Below, in pieces: positions 8,279 to 16,469 of a stretch of DNA of 64,000 bases. Made by a program: the position numbers and the translations under genes. Positions within the stretch are counted from its first letter, which is position 1. Each line of letters starts with the position of its first letter. Origin of the DNA: an uncultured Christensenella sp. GTDB taxonomy: Bacteria; Bacillota; Clostridia; Christensenellales; Borkfalkiaceae. The notes beneath the pieces were generated by a model. The model was not told the DNA's origin and did not search any database. It saw only the letters and a list, made by a program, of their open reading frames with translations. The DNA lies in the NCBI GenBank assembly GCA_910583855.1, contig CAJTYL010000004.1, positions 1 to 64,000 on the forward strand. The letters are read 5' to 3'.

Positions 8279-9470
8279 GCTAAGAGTTTTAGACGGAATG
8301 GATTCCTACCTTCCGCACGTTGACGGCGTTATTAACTGTATGCACAACTACTGTAAGTACGGCTGCAAGAAAGCGGACGTTACCGCCGTTGCGCCCCGAT
8401 ACAGGCATTATAAAGACGACCAGCCTTACGAGATTATCCGTTGCAGAAGCGTGTACTTCCCCGTGCTTGCGGTGCAGTACGGCAGAGCGACCGAGGACAA
8501 GAAGTTCTATAAAAAGGTAATGCAGAAGAACTACGATATAGTTCACGTTCATTCGCCGTTTAATATGGCTAAGTTTGCGCTTAAGGTCGCAAAAAAGCAG
8601 AATATTCCCGCGACGGCTACCTTCCACACCAATATGCGCCCCATATTCAGACAAGCAGTCAAGTCCAAATTTCTGGCTGAAAGACTGGTTAAAATACTGG
8701 GCAAAACTTATAACCGTTTCGACGAAGTTTTCGTTTGCTCGCCCCTTGTGGAAGAGCAGTGCCGTTCGTTCGGGTATACGGGTAAAATTTCATACCTTCC
8801 TTACGGAACGGATTTTCCGCGTTGCGAAAACAAGGAAGAGTTGAGACGGCAGGCGAACGAACGCTTCGGCTTTAAAGATGACGAGCTTGTTTTAATTTAC
8901 GTCGGCAGAATTGAAAAGCTTAAAAAGATCGACCTCATTTTGGAAAGCTTGAAAATTCTCAAAGACAGAGGACTTAAATTCAGGTTCTTTGCTATAGGCA
9001 AGGGTTCTGATATGAATAAGATGGCGAAGCTGAAGAAAAAGCTCGGCTTTACCGACGAAGAAGTTACCTTTATGGGCTTTATTGCAAGGGAGCTTTTTCC
9101 GCTGATGTACGCCCGCGGCGACTTATTCGTTTTCCCGTCGTTGTACGATAACTTCGGGCTCGTGAAGGTAGAGGCGGCGGCGTTTGCAACTGCGGGCGTG
9201 TTTACCGAAGGCTCGTGCGCGGGCTACGGGGTTACGCACGGCGTGAACGGGTACCTCGCAAAGGACGATAAAAACGACTTTGCGGAAGTTATTCTAAGCG
9301 CGGTAAGCGACAGGGCGGCTTTAAAGAAGGCGGGAGAGAACGCTTTAAGGGATTTATACGTCTCCTGGCAGGAATGCACGGATATGTACCTCGAACGGCT
9401 TGAAAAGATAGTCGAAGAACGGAAAGAGCGCCTTTCCGCCGAAAATCCGTATGCGGCGGATAATACGTAA
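8271..9470 (+). CDS. Glycosyltransferase family 4, diacylglycerol glucosyltransferase-like
   Basis: 399-residue GT-B glycosyltransferase. The acceptor half has the YLPHVDGVINCMHNY start and DIVHVHSPFNMAKFAL; the donor half has LIYVGRIEKLKKID and the EX7E-type block FVFPSLYDNFGLVKVEAAA. The closest named type is 1,2-diacylglycerol 3-glucosyltransferase, which glycosylates membrane lipid, but the acceptor is inferred. Translation is coupled to the upstream flippase-like gene (overlap ATGAGTAA). Confidence 0.8.
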   Translation: MSKLRVLDGMDSYLPHVDGVINCMHNYCKYGCKKADVTAVAPRYRHYKDDQPYEIIRCRSVYFPVLAVQYGRATEDKKFYKKVMQKNYDIVHVHSPFNMAKFALKVAKKQNIPATATFHTNMRPIFRQAVKSKFLAERLVKILGKTYNRFDEVFVCSPLVEEQCRSFGYTGKISYLPYGTDFPRCENKEELRRQANERFGFKDDELVLIYVGRIEKLKKIDLILESLKILKDRGLKFRFFAIGKGSDMNKMAKLKKKLGFTDEEVTFMGFIARELFPLMYARGDLFVFPSLYDNFGLVKVEAAAFATAGVFTEGSCAGYGVTHGVNGYLAKDDKNDFAEVILSAVSDRAALKKAGENALRDLYVSWQECTDMYLERLEKIVEERKERLSAENPYAADNT

Positions 9471-9587
9471 AAATGCGCGGTTTTCGGGCAAAAACGGCAA
9501 GAATGAGCCTAAAAACGACCCTTTTTGCGCCCGAGTAAAAATAATTCAAATAATTTAAAAAACTTTAAAAACCCAACACAAAACAGC

Positions 9588-9616
9588 TTGACAGAAATTT
9601 TATAAAATAATAAAAT
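9588..9616 (+). promoter_or_regulatory. rplM-rpsI promoter
   Basis: Consensus TTGACA (9588-9593), 17-bp spacer and TAAAAT (9611-9616) about 60 nt before rplM, as expected for a strong ribosomal protein operon. Confidence 0.8.
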
Positions 9617-9677
9617 AAGTTTACATTCTCAAAAGAAGTTAAAGGCTACTAAGCTATATTCAGATAAGGAGCAGACA

Positions 9678-10109
9678 ATGAAAACCTTCATGGCTAAGGC
9701 GGAGACAGTTGAAAGAAAATGGTACGTCGTTGATGCAACGGGGCTTCCCTTGGGAAGGCTTGCGTCCAAAGTCGCTGCAATTCTTCGCGGCAAAAATAAG
9801 CCTACGTTTACGCCCAACGTCGACACGGGCGATTTCGTCATCGTTTTGAACAGCGATAAAGTCGTTTTGACGGGTAAAAAGCTTGACGACAAATTCTATA
9901 GATACCACACGGGCTATATCGGCGGGCTCAAAGAAATTTCTTACAAGAAGATGCTTGCCGAAAAGAGCGACCTTGCGGTTTACGAAGCCGTTAAGGGTAT
10001 GTTGCCCAAGAATTCTCTCGGCAGAGATATGATAAAGAAGCTGAGGGTTTACAAGGGCGGCGAACACAACCACGCGGCACAGAAGCCCGAAGAGCTTAAA
10101 TTATTTTAA
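9678..10109 (+). CDS. rplM: 50S ribosomal protein L13
   Basis: 143 residues, normal length. KWYVVDATGLPLGRLAS, FTPNVDTGDFVIVLNS, YYRHTGY-like (FYRYHTGYIGG) and GMLPKNSLGRDMIKKLRVY are diagnostic of L13. AAGGAG lies 7 nt before the ATG. It is followed by rpsI after 12 nt, the near-universal bacterial pair. Confidence 0.98.
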   Translation: MKTFMAKAETVERKWYVVDATGLPLGRLASKVAAILRGKNKPTFTPNVDTGDFVIVLNSDKVVLTGKKLDDKFYRYHTGYIGGLKEISYKKMLAEKSDLAVYEAVKGMLPKNSLGRDMIKKLRVYKGGEHNHAAQKPEELKLF

Positions 10110-10121
10110 GGGAGATAAGTT

Positions 10122-10535
10122 ATGGCAAAGGCTAATTTAAAGAAAAAACTCCAGTTCTGGGGAACGGGCAGAAGAAAGAAGGCAATAGCCCGCGTTCGTC
10201 TTATTCCCGCAGGAACGGGCAATATCGAAATTAACGACAGAGCTTTTGAGGATTATTTCCCTCAGTCCGTTTTGCAGTACGTGGTAAAGCAGCCCCTCGC
10301 GCTTTTGGGCGTTGAAGGAAAGTACGACGTTCTCGTTAACGTTTACGGCGGCGGCTATACCGGTCAGGCAAACGCAATCCGTTTAGGCATTGCGCGTGCG
10401 CTGTTGCAGGCGGAGGACGGTTGCCGTCCCGCTTTAAAGAAGGAAGGCTTCTTAACCCGCGACCCTCGCGTCAAGGAAAGAAAGAAGTACGGCTTGAAGA
10501 AAGCTCGTCGCGCTCCTCAGTTCTCGAAGAGATAA
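10122..10535 (+). CDS. rpsI: 30S ribosomal protein S9
   Basis: 137 residues. GTGRRKKAIARVRLIPAG, VNVYGGGYTGQANAIRLGI, DPRVKERKKYGLKKARRAPQ and the conserved terminal FSKR identify S9, whose C-terminal Arg reaches the P-site tRNA. Second gene of the rplM operon, ended by a strong terminator 12 nt downstream. Confidence 0.98.
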   Translation: MAKANLKKKLQFWGTGRRKKAIARVRLIPAGTGNIEINDRAFEDYFPQSVLQYVVKQPLALLGVEGKYDVLVNVYGGGYTGQANAIRLGIARALLQAEDGCRPALKKEGFLTRDPRVKERKKYGLKKARRAPQFSKR

Positions 10536-10546
10536 AATTGCAATCG

Positions 10547-10576
10547 AAAAGGCATCGCAAACGCGATGCCTTTTTT
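10547..10576 (+). terminator. rpsI terminator
   Basis: AAAAGGCATCGC, loop AAAC, GCGATGCC and T6: a textbook intrinsic terminator. Confidence 0.9.
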
Positions 10577-10582
10577 ACGCCC

Positions 10583-10617
10583 TGTCACCCCGAGCGTAGC
10601 GTAGCCGAATGGGTCTT
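10583..10617 (+). repeat. GTCACCCCGAGCGTAGC-type dispersed repeat
   Basis: GTCACCCCGAGCGTAGCG followed by TAGCCGAATGGGTC resembles the GTCAYYCTGAGC / GGGTCTT dispersed repeat common in Bacillota genomes and is related to family B. Single degenerate copy here. Confidence 0.4.
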
Positions 10618-10659
10618 TTTGCTAAATAAAAAGGTGTAACTTTGCGCCGAAGCGCCTTG

Positions 10660-10863
10660 TTATTCGTCTTTTAAGCCGAGTAAATAATCGGCGGATACGT
10701 CGAAAAATTTGCAAATTTTTATTATCATTTTTATGTCGGGTTCTCTATATCCTTGCTCGTAACCGCTATAACAGGTCGGAGAAATTTCCAACTGTTCGGC
10801 AACTTGTTTTTGGGTTAAATTTTTTTCTAAACGCAAATCTCTTAGTCTTTTATTAATGCTCAT
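10660..10863 (-). CDS. Small XRE-family (HTH_3) repressor, module 1
   Basis: 67 residues made up only of a Cro/CI-type helix-turn-helix: LRDLRLEKNLTQKQVAEQLE, then YSGYEQGYREPD, ending in FDVSADYLLGL. This one-domain form is typical of autoregulating repressors. The start codon lies 6 nt after TAAAAT (with an extended TGG just before it) and there is no Shine-Dalgarno, predicting a leaderless mRNA. It is divergent from a Cys-rich gene remnant across a perfect palindrome (10882-10900). A homologous module with an intact partner is at 43348-43904. Confidence 0.88.
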   Translation of the reverse strand: MSINKRLRDLRLEKNLTQKQVAEQLEISPTCYSGYEQGYREPDIKMIIKICKFFDVSADYLLGLKDE

Positions 10864-10881
10864 ACGATAATTTTACCATAA

Positions 10882-10911
10882 ACTACGCGATACGCGTAGT
10901 ATAATATAACT
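10882..10911. promoter_or_regulatory. Palindromic operator and divergent promoters, XRE module 1
   Basis: Perfect inverted repeat ACTACGCG-ATA-CGCGTAGT (10882-10900). On the + strand TATAAT (10900-10905) lies 6 nt before ATG 10912; on the - strand TAAAAT lies 6 nt before the XRE start. The operator sits between the two -10 boxes, so the XRE protein could repress both directions. Binding is inferred. Confidence 0.65.
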
Positions 10912-11096
10912 ATGAAAACACAGGAAGCAATCCGTAAATCGTGCGAAAACTGCAATTTTTTTTCATTCCGTTATTACCGTACTGAGTATAAGTTTTTGCT
11001 TGCGTTGGGGGAAGGGGTTTCGGCGTCAGAAAATATACCGAAGAGGAGCGGGCAAAGCTGCCTTTCGGTTTCGTTTGCGTTAAACTGTTCTATTCC
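10912..11096 (+). pseudogene. Decayed Cys-rich 'CENC' protein gene, module 1
   Basis: The start matches the intact protein at 43348-43623: KSCENCNFFSFRYYRTEY here against FCENCQYFVKYYYRDEF there. After Tyr 26 the similarity continues only in another frame, from about 10992: VFACVGGRGFGVRKYTEEE, then RAKLPFGFVCVKLF. This aligns with FVRVGDRGHC and GCCEYF in the intact copy. A one-base indel near the T5 run at 10988-10997 explains the shift. Neither frame ends cleanly; frame 0 runs on to 11157 inside the opposing ygjV gene. The promoter (TATAAT, 6 nt, ATG) is intact. I infer a frameshifted, 3'-truncated remnant. A sequencing error is the main alternative. Confidence 0.5.
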
Positions 11097-11386
11097 TTAT
11101 CTTTTTCAAGCATTTCGGGTTTCTTTGCTTTGCGCTTTTTTACAAAATACCTTATAAGATAAACGGCGTGAACTACAAGCATAGCCGCATTCATAAACGC
11201 CGTAGAGTAAGTGGGCAAAAGAAATCCGTACACGACGAATATTACGCACCCGATTGAATTTATAATACGCGTTTTAATTTGATTGCTAGTTAAAAAAGAT
11301 ATCAACACGAATGCCGAGGCGATAAGTCCTAACCATTCGTTTTCCAAAATCTCAATAACAGATATTGCTAACAGCGTTAAAGTCAT
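11090..11386 (-). CDS. YgjV-family small membrane protein
   Basis: 98 residues with three hydrophobic segments: WLGLIASAFVLISFLTSNQ, RIINSIGCVIFVVYGFLLPT and AFMNAAMLVVHAVYLIRYF, then a Lys-rich cytoplasmic tail. The pattern 'LG.IAS.FVLISFL..NQ..RIIN.IGC..FVVYG' is that of the YgjV / Imp-YgjV family of inner-membrane proteins, function unknown. Its 3' end overlaps the decayed gene on the other strand. Confidence 0.7.
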   Translation of the reverse strand: MTLTLLAISVIEILENEWLGLIASAFVLISFLTSNQIKTRIINSIGCVIFVVYGFLLPTYSTAFMNAAMLVVHAVYLIRYFVKKRKAKKPEMLEKDKE

Positions 11387-11433
11387 TTCAAATTTTCTCC
11401 TTTCGTGGTGCTTATATCATATCAAAAATAAAT

Positions 11434-11464
11434 AAAAAAAGCAAGGGGGAACCCTTGCTTTTTC
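11434..11464 (-). terminator. Terminator of the lipoprotein gene
   Basis: GCAAGGG / CCCTTGC stem with a GGAA loop, flanked by A7 and T-rich runs. It lies 50 nt beyond the stop of the minus-strand lipoprotein gene (11517). Confidence 0.75.
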
Positions 11465-11516
11465 TTTCTTGTAAAACGCACCTAAACTTCACGCCGTAAA
11501 TTCAATAAATACATGA

Positions 11517-11945
11517 TTAAGCGTTTTTGAAGATATTGAAAACGTCGCCTGCAGGAAGTCCTATATAAACGCAATCCCCGTTAATCATTCCCGATTCAAC
11601 AGCTTCGTCGTAAGCGGAAGTATCCTTGGAGCCATCTTCCTTCGTGGAGGTCATATTGTTTTTGATTTTGTCGGCGGAAGGGTACTTGATATAAGTAGCC
11701 ACGGGAATCTTGCCCGTCGTTTTATCGTAAACGATATATATCTCGTAAGAAGAAGCGTTTTTCGCATCCTCGTCCGAGATGCCGTTGTTCTTCAAATCTT
11801 CTTCGCTTGCCGAGTGGGACGAAACAGTATATCCCGCGTCTTCGTACGCCTTTTTGATGTTGCCGGCTTTACTGCAGCCCGCAAGCGAGAACGCAAGAAT
11901 AACGGTAAGCAAAGCCATACTGAGTCCGCAAATAAATTTTTTCAT
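11517..11945 (-). CDS. Small putative lipoprotein
   Basis: 142 residues with a lipoprotein signal peptide: Lys-Lys start, hydrophobic core and lipobox SLAGC (Cys 24). The mature part is hydrophilic, with IYIVYDKTTGKIPVATYIKYPSADK-type beta/alpha content and many Lys, Asp and Ser. No family recognised. It is monocistronic between its own terminator and a promoter-like AT-rich region. Confidence 0.75.
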   Translation of the reverse strand: MKKFICGLSMALLTVILAFSLAGCSKAGNIKKAYEDAGYTVSSHSASEEDLKNNGISDEDAKNASSYEIYIVYDKTTGKIPVATYIKYPSADKIKNNMTSTKEDGSKDTSAYDEAVESGMINGDCVYIGLPAGDVFNIFKNA

Positions 11946-12060
11946 TTTTATTTTACCTCCGAAAAGCGTTTTATTATACTTGAAGTATAAATCATTTGTA
12001 AATATTTGTCAATAGCGTTTTTTAAAACGGGTTTTATTTTGCAAAACTTTTTATCTAATA

Positions 12061-12089
12061 TTGATTTTTGCGCTCTGCCGTATTATAAT
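12061..12089 (+). promoter_or_regulatory. pfp promoter
   Basis: TTGATT (12061-12066), 17-bp spacer, TATAAT (12084-12089), about 47 nt of leader and a GGGGAAA site before ATG 12143. Confidence 0.7.
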
Positions 12090-12142
12090 TATGCTAGCTA
12101 CGGCGCAACCGCCGCAATAAGAAGATATTAGGGGAAATTAAA

Positions 12143-13381
12143 ATGAAAAACGTTATCGTGGGACAATCGGGCGGACCTACTTCGGTTATAAACTCTTCGC
12201 TTCTCGGAGTATATAAAACCGCAAAGGACAGAGGAGCGGATATAGTTTACGGAATGGTCCACGGCGTCAAAGGGCTTTTAGACAGGGATATTGTTGACCT
12301 TTCAACCCGTATTAAAAATGATTTGGATATGGACCTTTTGAAAAGGACGCCCTCGTCGTTTCTTGGTAGCTGCCGTTATAAATTGCCCGATATAAAGGGA
12401 AACGAGGAGACCTACGATAAAATTTTTGCAATTTTGAAGGAGCTTGAAATTTACGCGTTCTTCTATATAGGCGGTAACGACAGTATGGATACTATAATGC
12501 GCCTTACGGACTACGCTAAAATCATCAAATCTCCCATAAAGTTTATAGGCGTTCCGAAGACTATCGATAACGACCTTGCTATAACCGACCATACGCCGGG
12601 TTTTGGCAGCGCGGCAAAATACATCGCGGCGACCACTAAGGAAATTATCCGAGACGGGTTGGTTTACGATTACCCCGTAGTATCGGTTATCGAAGTTATG
12701 GGCAGAAACGCGGGCTGGCTTACCGCCGCGACTGCGCTCGCCAAGGGGGAGGACTGCGAGGGCGTTGACCTCATTTATCTTCCGGAAGTGACCTTTGACG
12801 TCGATAAATTTATCAAGGATGTGGGCAATCTTTTGAAAGAGGAGCGTTCGGTGGTTATCGCCGTATCGGAAGGCGTCAAGATAGCGGACGGCAGATACGT
12901 TTGCGAGCTTGCCGACCACGTCGACTACGTGGACGCGTTCGGGCATAAACAGCTTGCGGGCACGGCAAGATATCTTGCGGGCAAGATTGCTGAAAACTAC
13001 GGCGTTAAGACGAGGGCGATTGAGCTTTCTTCCCTTCAACGCTGCGCCGCGCATATTCAGGCGAGAATAGACGTAACCGAAGCGTTCAACTGCGGCGGCG
13101 CGGGCGTTAAAGCCGCGTTCGAGGGCAAGAGCGGGGAGGTTATCACCTTAAAGCGCGTTTCCGAGGACCCGTATATGTGCATAACCGAGGAGGCGGACGT
13201 TCATTTAATCGCTAACGTGGAAAAGAAAGTCCCGCGCGAATGGATAAACGCGGACGGCACTAACGTTACGCACGAGCTCGTCCATTACATTTTACCCTTG
13301 ATTCAGGCGGAGATTACTCCCCTTTGGATTAACGGACTTCCGCGCCATATAAGGTTACACGCCAAATCCACTATAAAATAA
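12143..13381 (+). CDS. pfp: Pyrophosphate-type 6-phosphofructokinase
   Basis: 412-residue PfkA-superfamily enzyme phosphorylating fructose-6-phosphate in glycolysis. QSGGPTSVIN forms the phosphoryl-donor loop, GVPKTIDNDL is the catalytic block and VIEVMGRNAGWLTA the sugar-phosphate site. Donor-determining residues read GGND (Asp where ATP enzymes have Gly of GGDGS) and PKTIDND (Lys where ATP enzymes have Gly in PGTIDND). From known PFK families this Asp/Lys pair marks pyrophosphate use and reversibility. The longer chain, against about 320 residues for ATP-PFK, agrees. Activity is inferred from these residues. Confidence 0.9.
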   Translation: MKNVIVGQSGGPTSVINSSLLGVYKTAKDRGADIVYGMVHGVKGLLDRDIVDLSTRIKNDLDMDLLKRTPSSFLGSCRYKLPDIKGNEETYDKIFAILKELEIYAFFYIGGNDSMDTIMRLTDYAKIIKSPIKFIGVPKTIDNDLAITDHTPGFGSAAKYIAATTKEIIRDGLVYDYPVVSVIEVMGRNAGWLTAATALAKGEDCEGVDLIYLPEVTFDVDKFIKDVGNLLKEERSVVIAVSEGVKIADGRYVCELADHVDYVDAFGHKQLAGTARYLAGKIAENYGVKTRAIELSSLQRCAAHIQARIDVTEAFNCGGAGVKAAFEGKSGEVITLKRVSEDPYMCITEEADVHLIANVEKKVPREWINADGTNVTHELVHYILPLIQAEITPLWINGLPRHIRLHAKSTIK

Positions 13382-13526
13382 AAACGCGTATAAGCGGCGC
13401 GATGGTTCGTTGGGCTTGCGTTTGCCCTTGGTCGTTTACGCAAAAGTAAACTTCATACGGTAAGGCTTGTAGCCTTAGGTGCGACAAGCCGCGCCCTACT
13501 GCTCTCGCTTGCCACTCTGCGTTTTT
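13380..13526 (+). repeat. Intergenic repeat family A, copy A1
   Basis: Begins on the pfp stop codon with AAAACGCGTATAAGCGGCGC, contains CGTTGGGCTTGCGTTT and a GTAAACT block, and ends in TCTGCGTTTTT, which is an inverted copy of the start. Confidence 0.7.
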
Positions 13527-13540
13527 GACGGACAAAATAT

Positions 13541-13570
13541 TGTCATTCTGAGCCGACGGCGAAGAATCTC
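13541..13570 (+). repeat. Intergenic repeat family B, copy B3
   Basis: TGTCATTCTGAGCCGACGGC followed by GAAGAATCTC, 14 nt after family A copy A1. The same A-then-B order recurs at 16968-17126. Confidence 0.65.
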
Positions 13571-13595
13571 TTCAATTTATTCGCATACCTGTACG

Positions 13596-13627
13596 CCGCC
13601 GCACGGTTTACCGCGCGGCGGTTTTTT
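13596..13627 (+). terminator. Terminator beyond the A1-B3 repeats
   Basis: CCGCCGCACGG, loop TTTA, CCGCGCGGCGG (one mismatch) and T6. It is the first strong terminator after pfp, so the A1 and B3 repeats lie in the pfp 3' UTR. Confidence 0.75.
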
Positions 13628-13659
13628 AATGCGGCAGTTTGGCGCGTTAAAAAACCCGA

Positions 13660-13890
13660 TTAAACGGAACGTTTATTTTTTACGCGGTTTGCAATTTCCT
13701 CGTGGCGGGCAATCACGTTCGCCATTACGTTGTTTTCTAAATCGGCAGCTTGGGCGGAGGGCGGTACGGGCTGTTTAGCGCTTTGCGGGCGGGCTTCCGT
13801 TTCGGCGTGTTTTCCGTCGGGCGCGTCGCTTGCTTTTCCCGTAAGGCTTTCAAAGGCTTTTAAAAAATCCAAAAGCGCGAATTTTTCCAA
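13660..13890 (-). CDS. Small hypothetical protein, TTG start
   Basis: 76 residues. The start is TTG, supported by AAAGGAG 9 nt upstream on the minus strand. The N-terminus is hydrophobic-helical (KFALLDFLKAFESL), the middle is Pro/Ala/Gln-rich and probably disordered, and the end is a charged helix (NVIARHEEIANRVKNK). Function unknown; short proteins with a similar C-terminal helix seem common in Clostridia. Confidence 0.55.
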   Translation of the reverse strand: MEKFALLDFLKAFESLTGKASDAPDGKHAETEARPQSAKQPVPPSAQAADLENNVMANVIARHEEIANRVKNKRSV

Positions 13891-13928
13891 ATTTATTTCT
13901 CCTTTTTTTAAAATTAAGGCGTTTTTTA

Positions 13929-13957
13929 TTGATTAAAAACTTTTGTTGATATATAAT
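13929..13957 (+). promoter_or_regulatory. Promoter of the 761-residue lipoprotein gene
   Basis: TTGATT (13929-13934), 17-bp spacer, TATAAT (13952-13957), about 50 nt before the start with a TTGGAG site. Confidence 0.65.
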
Positions 13958-14012
13958 GAACTATAGCTAAAATTATCTTTTAAACGTATTTCCGAAACCT
14001 TGGAGTTTAAAT

Positions 14013-16298
14013 ATGAGTAAACGGTTTACTAAAATTATATGCGCGTTGACTGCTTCAACTTTCATAATCGGGGCAGTTGCGGTTGCAGGGTGCAGCGATT
14101 ATTACAGCGCGCCCAAGCTTGACGGCGACTATTCTGGCGAGGTTGCCTCCAACGGCGGGTTCGCTGTTGCGAAAGGAAACTACGTCTATTATATTAACGG
14201 CGTTGAAGATGGCACCGCGTTGAACGACTTCGGTACGCCTGTTAAGGGCGCGATTTACCGCGTTGCAAAGGACAACCTTGAAAAGAGAAATTATTCCGAG
14301 GTTGAAAGGGTGGTGCCCAGCATTGCCTATTCTTCAAACTATAACGGGGGTATCTTTATCTACGGCGACAGGATTTATTACGGAACGCCTTCGACCGCAA
14401 AGAACTCCGACGGCGTAGTGCAGAACAGCTATCTCGATATGAAGAGCACCAAGCTTGACGGTACGGAAACGCTTAAAAACGCATACGTTTCTTTTCCTTC
14501 CGCGGCGTACGAATACAGATTTGTTGAGGACGGGGAAGGGGAGAACAAGACTGTTTATCTTCTCTACGTGGCGACGGACGAAAAGCTTTACGAAGAGGAG
14601 ACGGGCGTTAAGAACCTTCACAGCTATAACACGGCGACGGGAGAGGATACTCTTCTTGCGTACAACGTCGCAGACGTTGTCTTTGACAGCGAGGACAAGA
14701 CCAATGCCCGCGTTTACTACACGATGAGCGTGTACGACTATTCGCAGACTTCTAACACGGCGTACGGCTATAACCAACTTTACACCGTTACCGCAAAGGC
14801 AACCGAGGACAAGTTTGCGGGCAAGCTGAATAAGGACACCGTAAAGGGCTGGAACGATGACTCGGCCGACGGCGCCGTTGACAGATACGTGAACTGCGGC
14901 GATTTGGTCCTCGACGGTATCGGTTACAGCGATTACCTGGGCAACCAGCTTGAGTTGACGCCGTTTAATACGGGAGAACGCAACGATAACGTAACCAACG
15001 ATTTAAGCTACACCTACACGGTAAAGCAGTACGCAAACGGCAGCGTTTATTATACAAGAACGACCAGCCTTAACAGCAACGCGTATCTCTTCTCGCTTGC
15101 GGACGGCGCGGAAAAGCAGCCCGTTAAGAACAACCGTGCGGACGATACTGCTATTTTAAACGACGGCAGCGCGGCGGACGGATATAAATTCGTTACTGTC
15201 GGAAATAAATCCGCCGTTTTAGCCGCAGGCAGCGCGGGCGGAATTACGATAAATTATTTCGATGAAAACGGCAAGCTCGGCAAAGAGCCTTCCGACCTCG
15301 TTACCGTCGGCGGCAAACCCAACACCTATTATCCCGTAGTTAAGGCAAACGCGGGAACCGCAACTATTTTAAACGTCGACAGGGAAAATAATTTCGTTTA
15401 TTACTCGGTTTCGGGCGGAAGCGAGTATACCGTAAACCGCGTTGACTATACGGGCACGCCCCAAAATTATAACGATGCGACCCTTTCTGCGGAAGCCAAC
15501 GAAAATTACGACCCCGTTCCTATTCTCGATTTGGATACGGCGTCAGGTTGGTATATGCCCGAAATTATAGACGACTATATTTTATTTGCAAGCACCACGA
15601 GGGTCATGACATCTTATAAATATATAATGGTGTTCGACCTCGACGGTATGGATAACAGCGCAATACGTGAGTTGAACGATAAGTACGACGGCATTGAAGA
15701 AACTATCAACGACGTTTTCGGCAATACCGACAAATATCCTGAAAAGACCTACGCAAATCTCAAAAACACGCTGTGGTACGCTTTCTTTAACGGCGATTAC
15801 GATTATCTTGAAACGTACGCTAAGGAGCTGAACGATGCGCGCGAAGAGGACGCGAACCTCATTTATTCCGACGAAACGCTTGCGGAATTCAAGAATTTCC
15901 GAGAAGCTAAGGGCGAAGCGTGGGAAGGCTACGCCGACCGCAAGACGGTTAACGGTAAAGAAGTTTACGCGAACGACCGCGACTATTATTATTCGCTTCT
16001 CGGCGAAATGTCTGAAAAGGACGTAAAAGCTTACGCAGAATCGTTGCAGACCAACTTCCTTGTTGCAAAGGCGGAAGAAGAACCCGCTATCGGTTGGTAC
16101 GAGGGCTTGTCTACCGTTGAAAAGACCTTCTTCGTTATAGGTATGTGCCTTATAGGCGCGTTGGTTATCGGCGGAGGAGTTTGGCTTACGGTTTACCTCG
16201 TGCGCAGTAAGAGGAAGCAGCCCGAAGAGCGCAGAAGAAGAATTAAGGTTGACACCACCGACGATAAGAGCGTCGACGTGTACGACTATAACGAGTAA
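14013..16298 (+). CDS. Large lipoprotein with beta-propeller-like domain and C-terminal membrane anchor
   Basis: 761 residues. The signal peptide has a lipobox VAGC (Cys 27). A long region (about 50-560) of YVYYINGVED / IFIYGDRIYYGT / YVLYVATDEK-like strands resembles DUF5050-type propellers seen in surface proteins. Residues about 560-690 are helical and charged. A second hydrophobic segment (FFVIGMCLIGALVIGGGVWL, about 705-728) with a following Arg/Lys stretch would anchor the C-terminus in the membrane, leaving a 31-residue cytoplasmic tail. A protein tethered by both a lipid and a C-terminal helix is unusual. Function unknown. A strong terminator follows. Confidence 0.7.
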   Translation: MSKRFTKIICALTASTFIIGAVAVAGCSDYYSAPKLDGDYSGEVASNGGFAVAKGNYVYYINGVEDGTALNDFGTPVKGAIYRVAKDNLEKRNYSEVERVVPSIAYSSNYNGGIFIYGDRIYYGTPSTAKNSDGVVQNSYLDMKSTKLDGTETLKNAYVSFPSAAYEYRFVEDGEGENKTVYLLYVATDEKLYEEETGVKNLHSYNTATGEDTLLAYNVADVVFDSEDKTNARVYYTMSVYDYSQTSNTAYGYNQLYTVTAKATEDKFAGKLNKDTVKGWNDDSADGAVDRYVNCGDLVLDGIGYSDYLGNQLELTPFNTGERNDNVTNDLSYTYTVKQYANGSVYYTRTTSLNSNAYLFSLADGAEKQPVKNNRADDTAILNDGSAADGYKFVTVGNKSAVLAAGSAGGITINYFDENGKLGKEPSDLVTVGGKPNTYYPVVKANAGTATILNVDRENNFVYYSVSGGSEYTVNRVDYTGTPQNYNDATLSAEANENYDPVPILDLDTASGWYMPEIIDDYILFASTTRVMTSYKYIMVFDLDGMDNSAIRELNDKYDGIEETINDVFGNTDKYPEKTYANLKNTLWYAFFNGDYDYLETYAKELNDAREEDANLIYSDETLAEFKNFREAKGEAWEGYADRKTVNGKEVYANDRDYYYSLLGEMSEKDVKAYAESLQTNFLVAKAEEEPAIGWYEGLSTVEKTFFVIGMCLIGALVIGGGVWLTVYLVRSKRKQPEERRRRIKVDTTDDKSVDVYDYNE

Positions 16299-16329
16299 TT
16301 TTCCTATTAATAAATAAGCGTAAAATTCA

Positions 16330-16365
16330 TTTGTCCCTGCGGCGCCGCCGCAGGGACAAATTTTT
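16330..16365 (+). terminator. Terminator of the large lipoprotein gene
   Basis: Perfect 14-bp stem (16330-16343 / 16347-16360), GCC loop, then T5. Confidence 0.9.
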
Positions 16366-16398
16366 CATTATTTCTTAAAAAAAAGAATAAAAAAACAG

Positions 16399-16427
16399 TT
16401 TACAAAAAAGATAAATATTAATATAAT
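16399..16427 (+). promoter_or_regulatory. Promoter of zinc-ribbon protein gene
   Basis: TTTACA (16399-16404), 17-bp spacer, TATAAT (16422-16427), about 43 nt before ATG 16470 with GGGGTGA as ribosome binding site. Confidence 0.75.
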
Positions 16428-16469
16428 GTTACCACTTAATATATAAGATATAATCGGGGTGAGATATTT

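Noticed and set aside
12302..13054. 250-residue minus-strand frame inside pfp
   Set aside because: Shadow of the phosphofructokinase gene, with no motif and no promoter.
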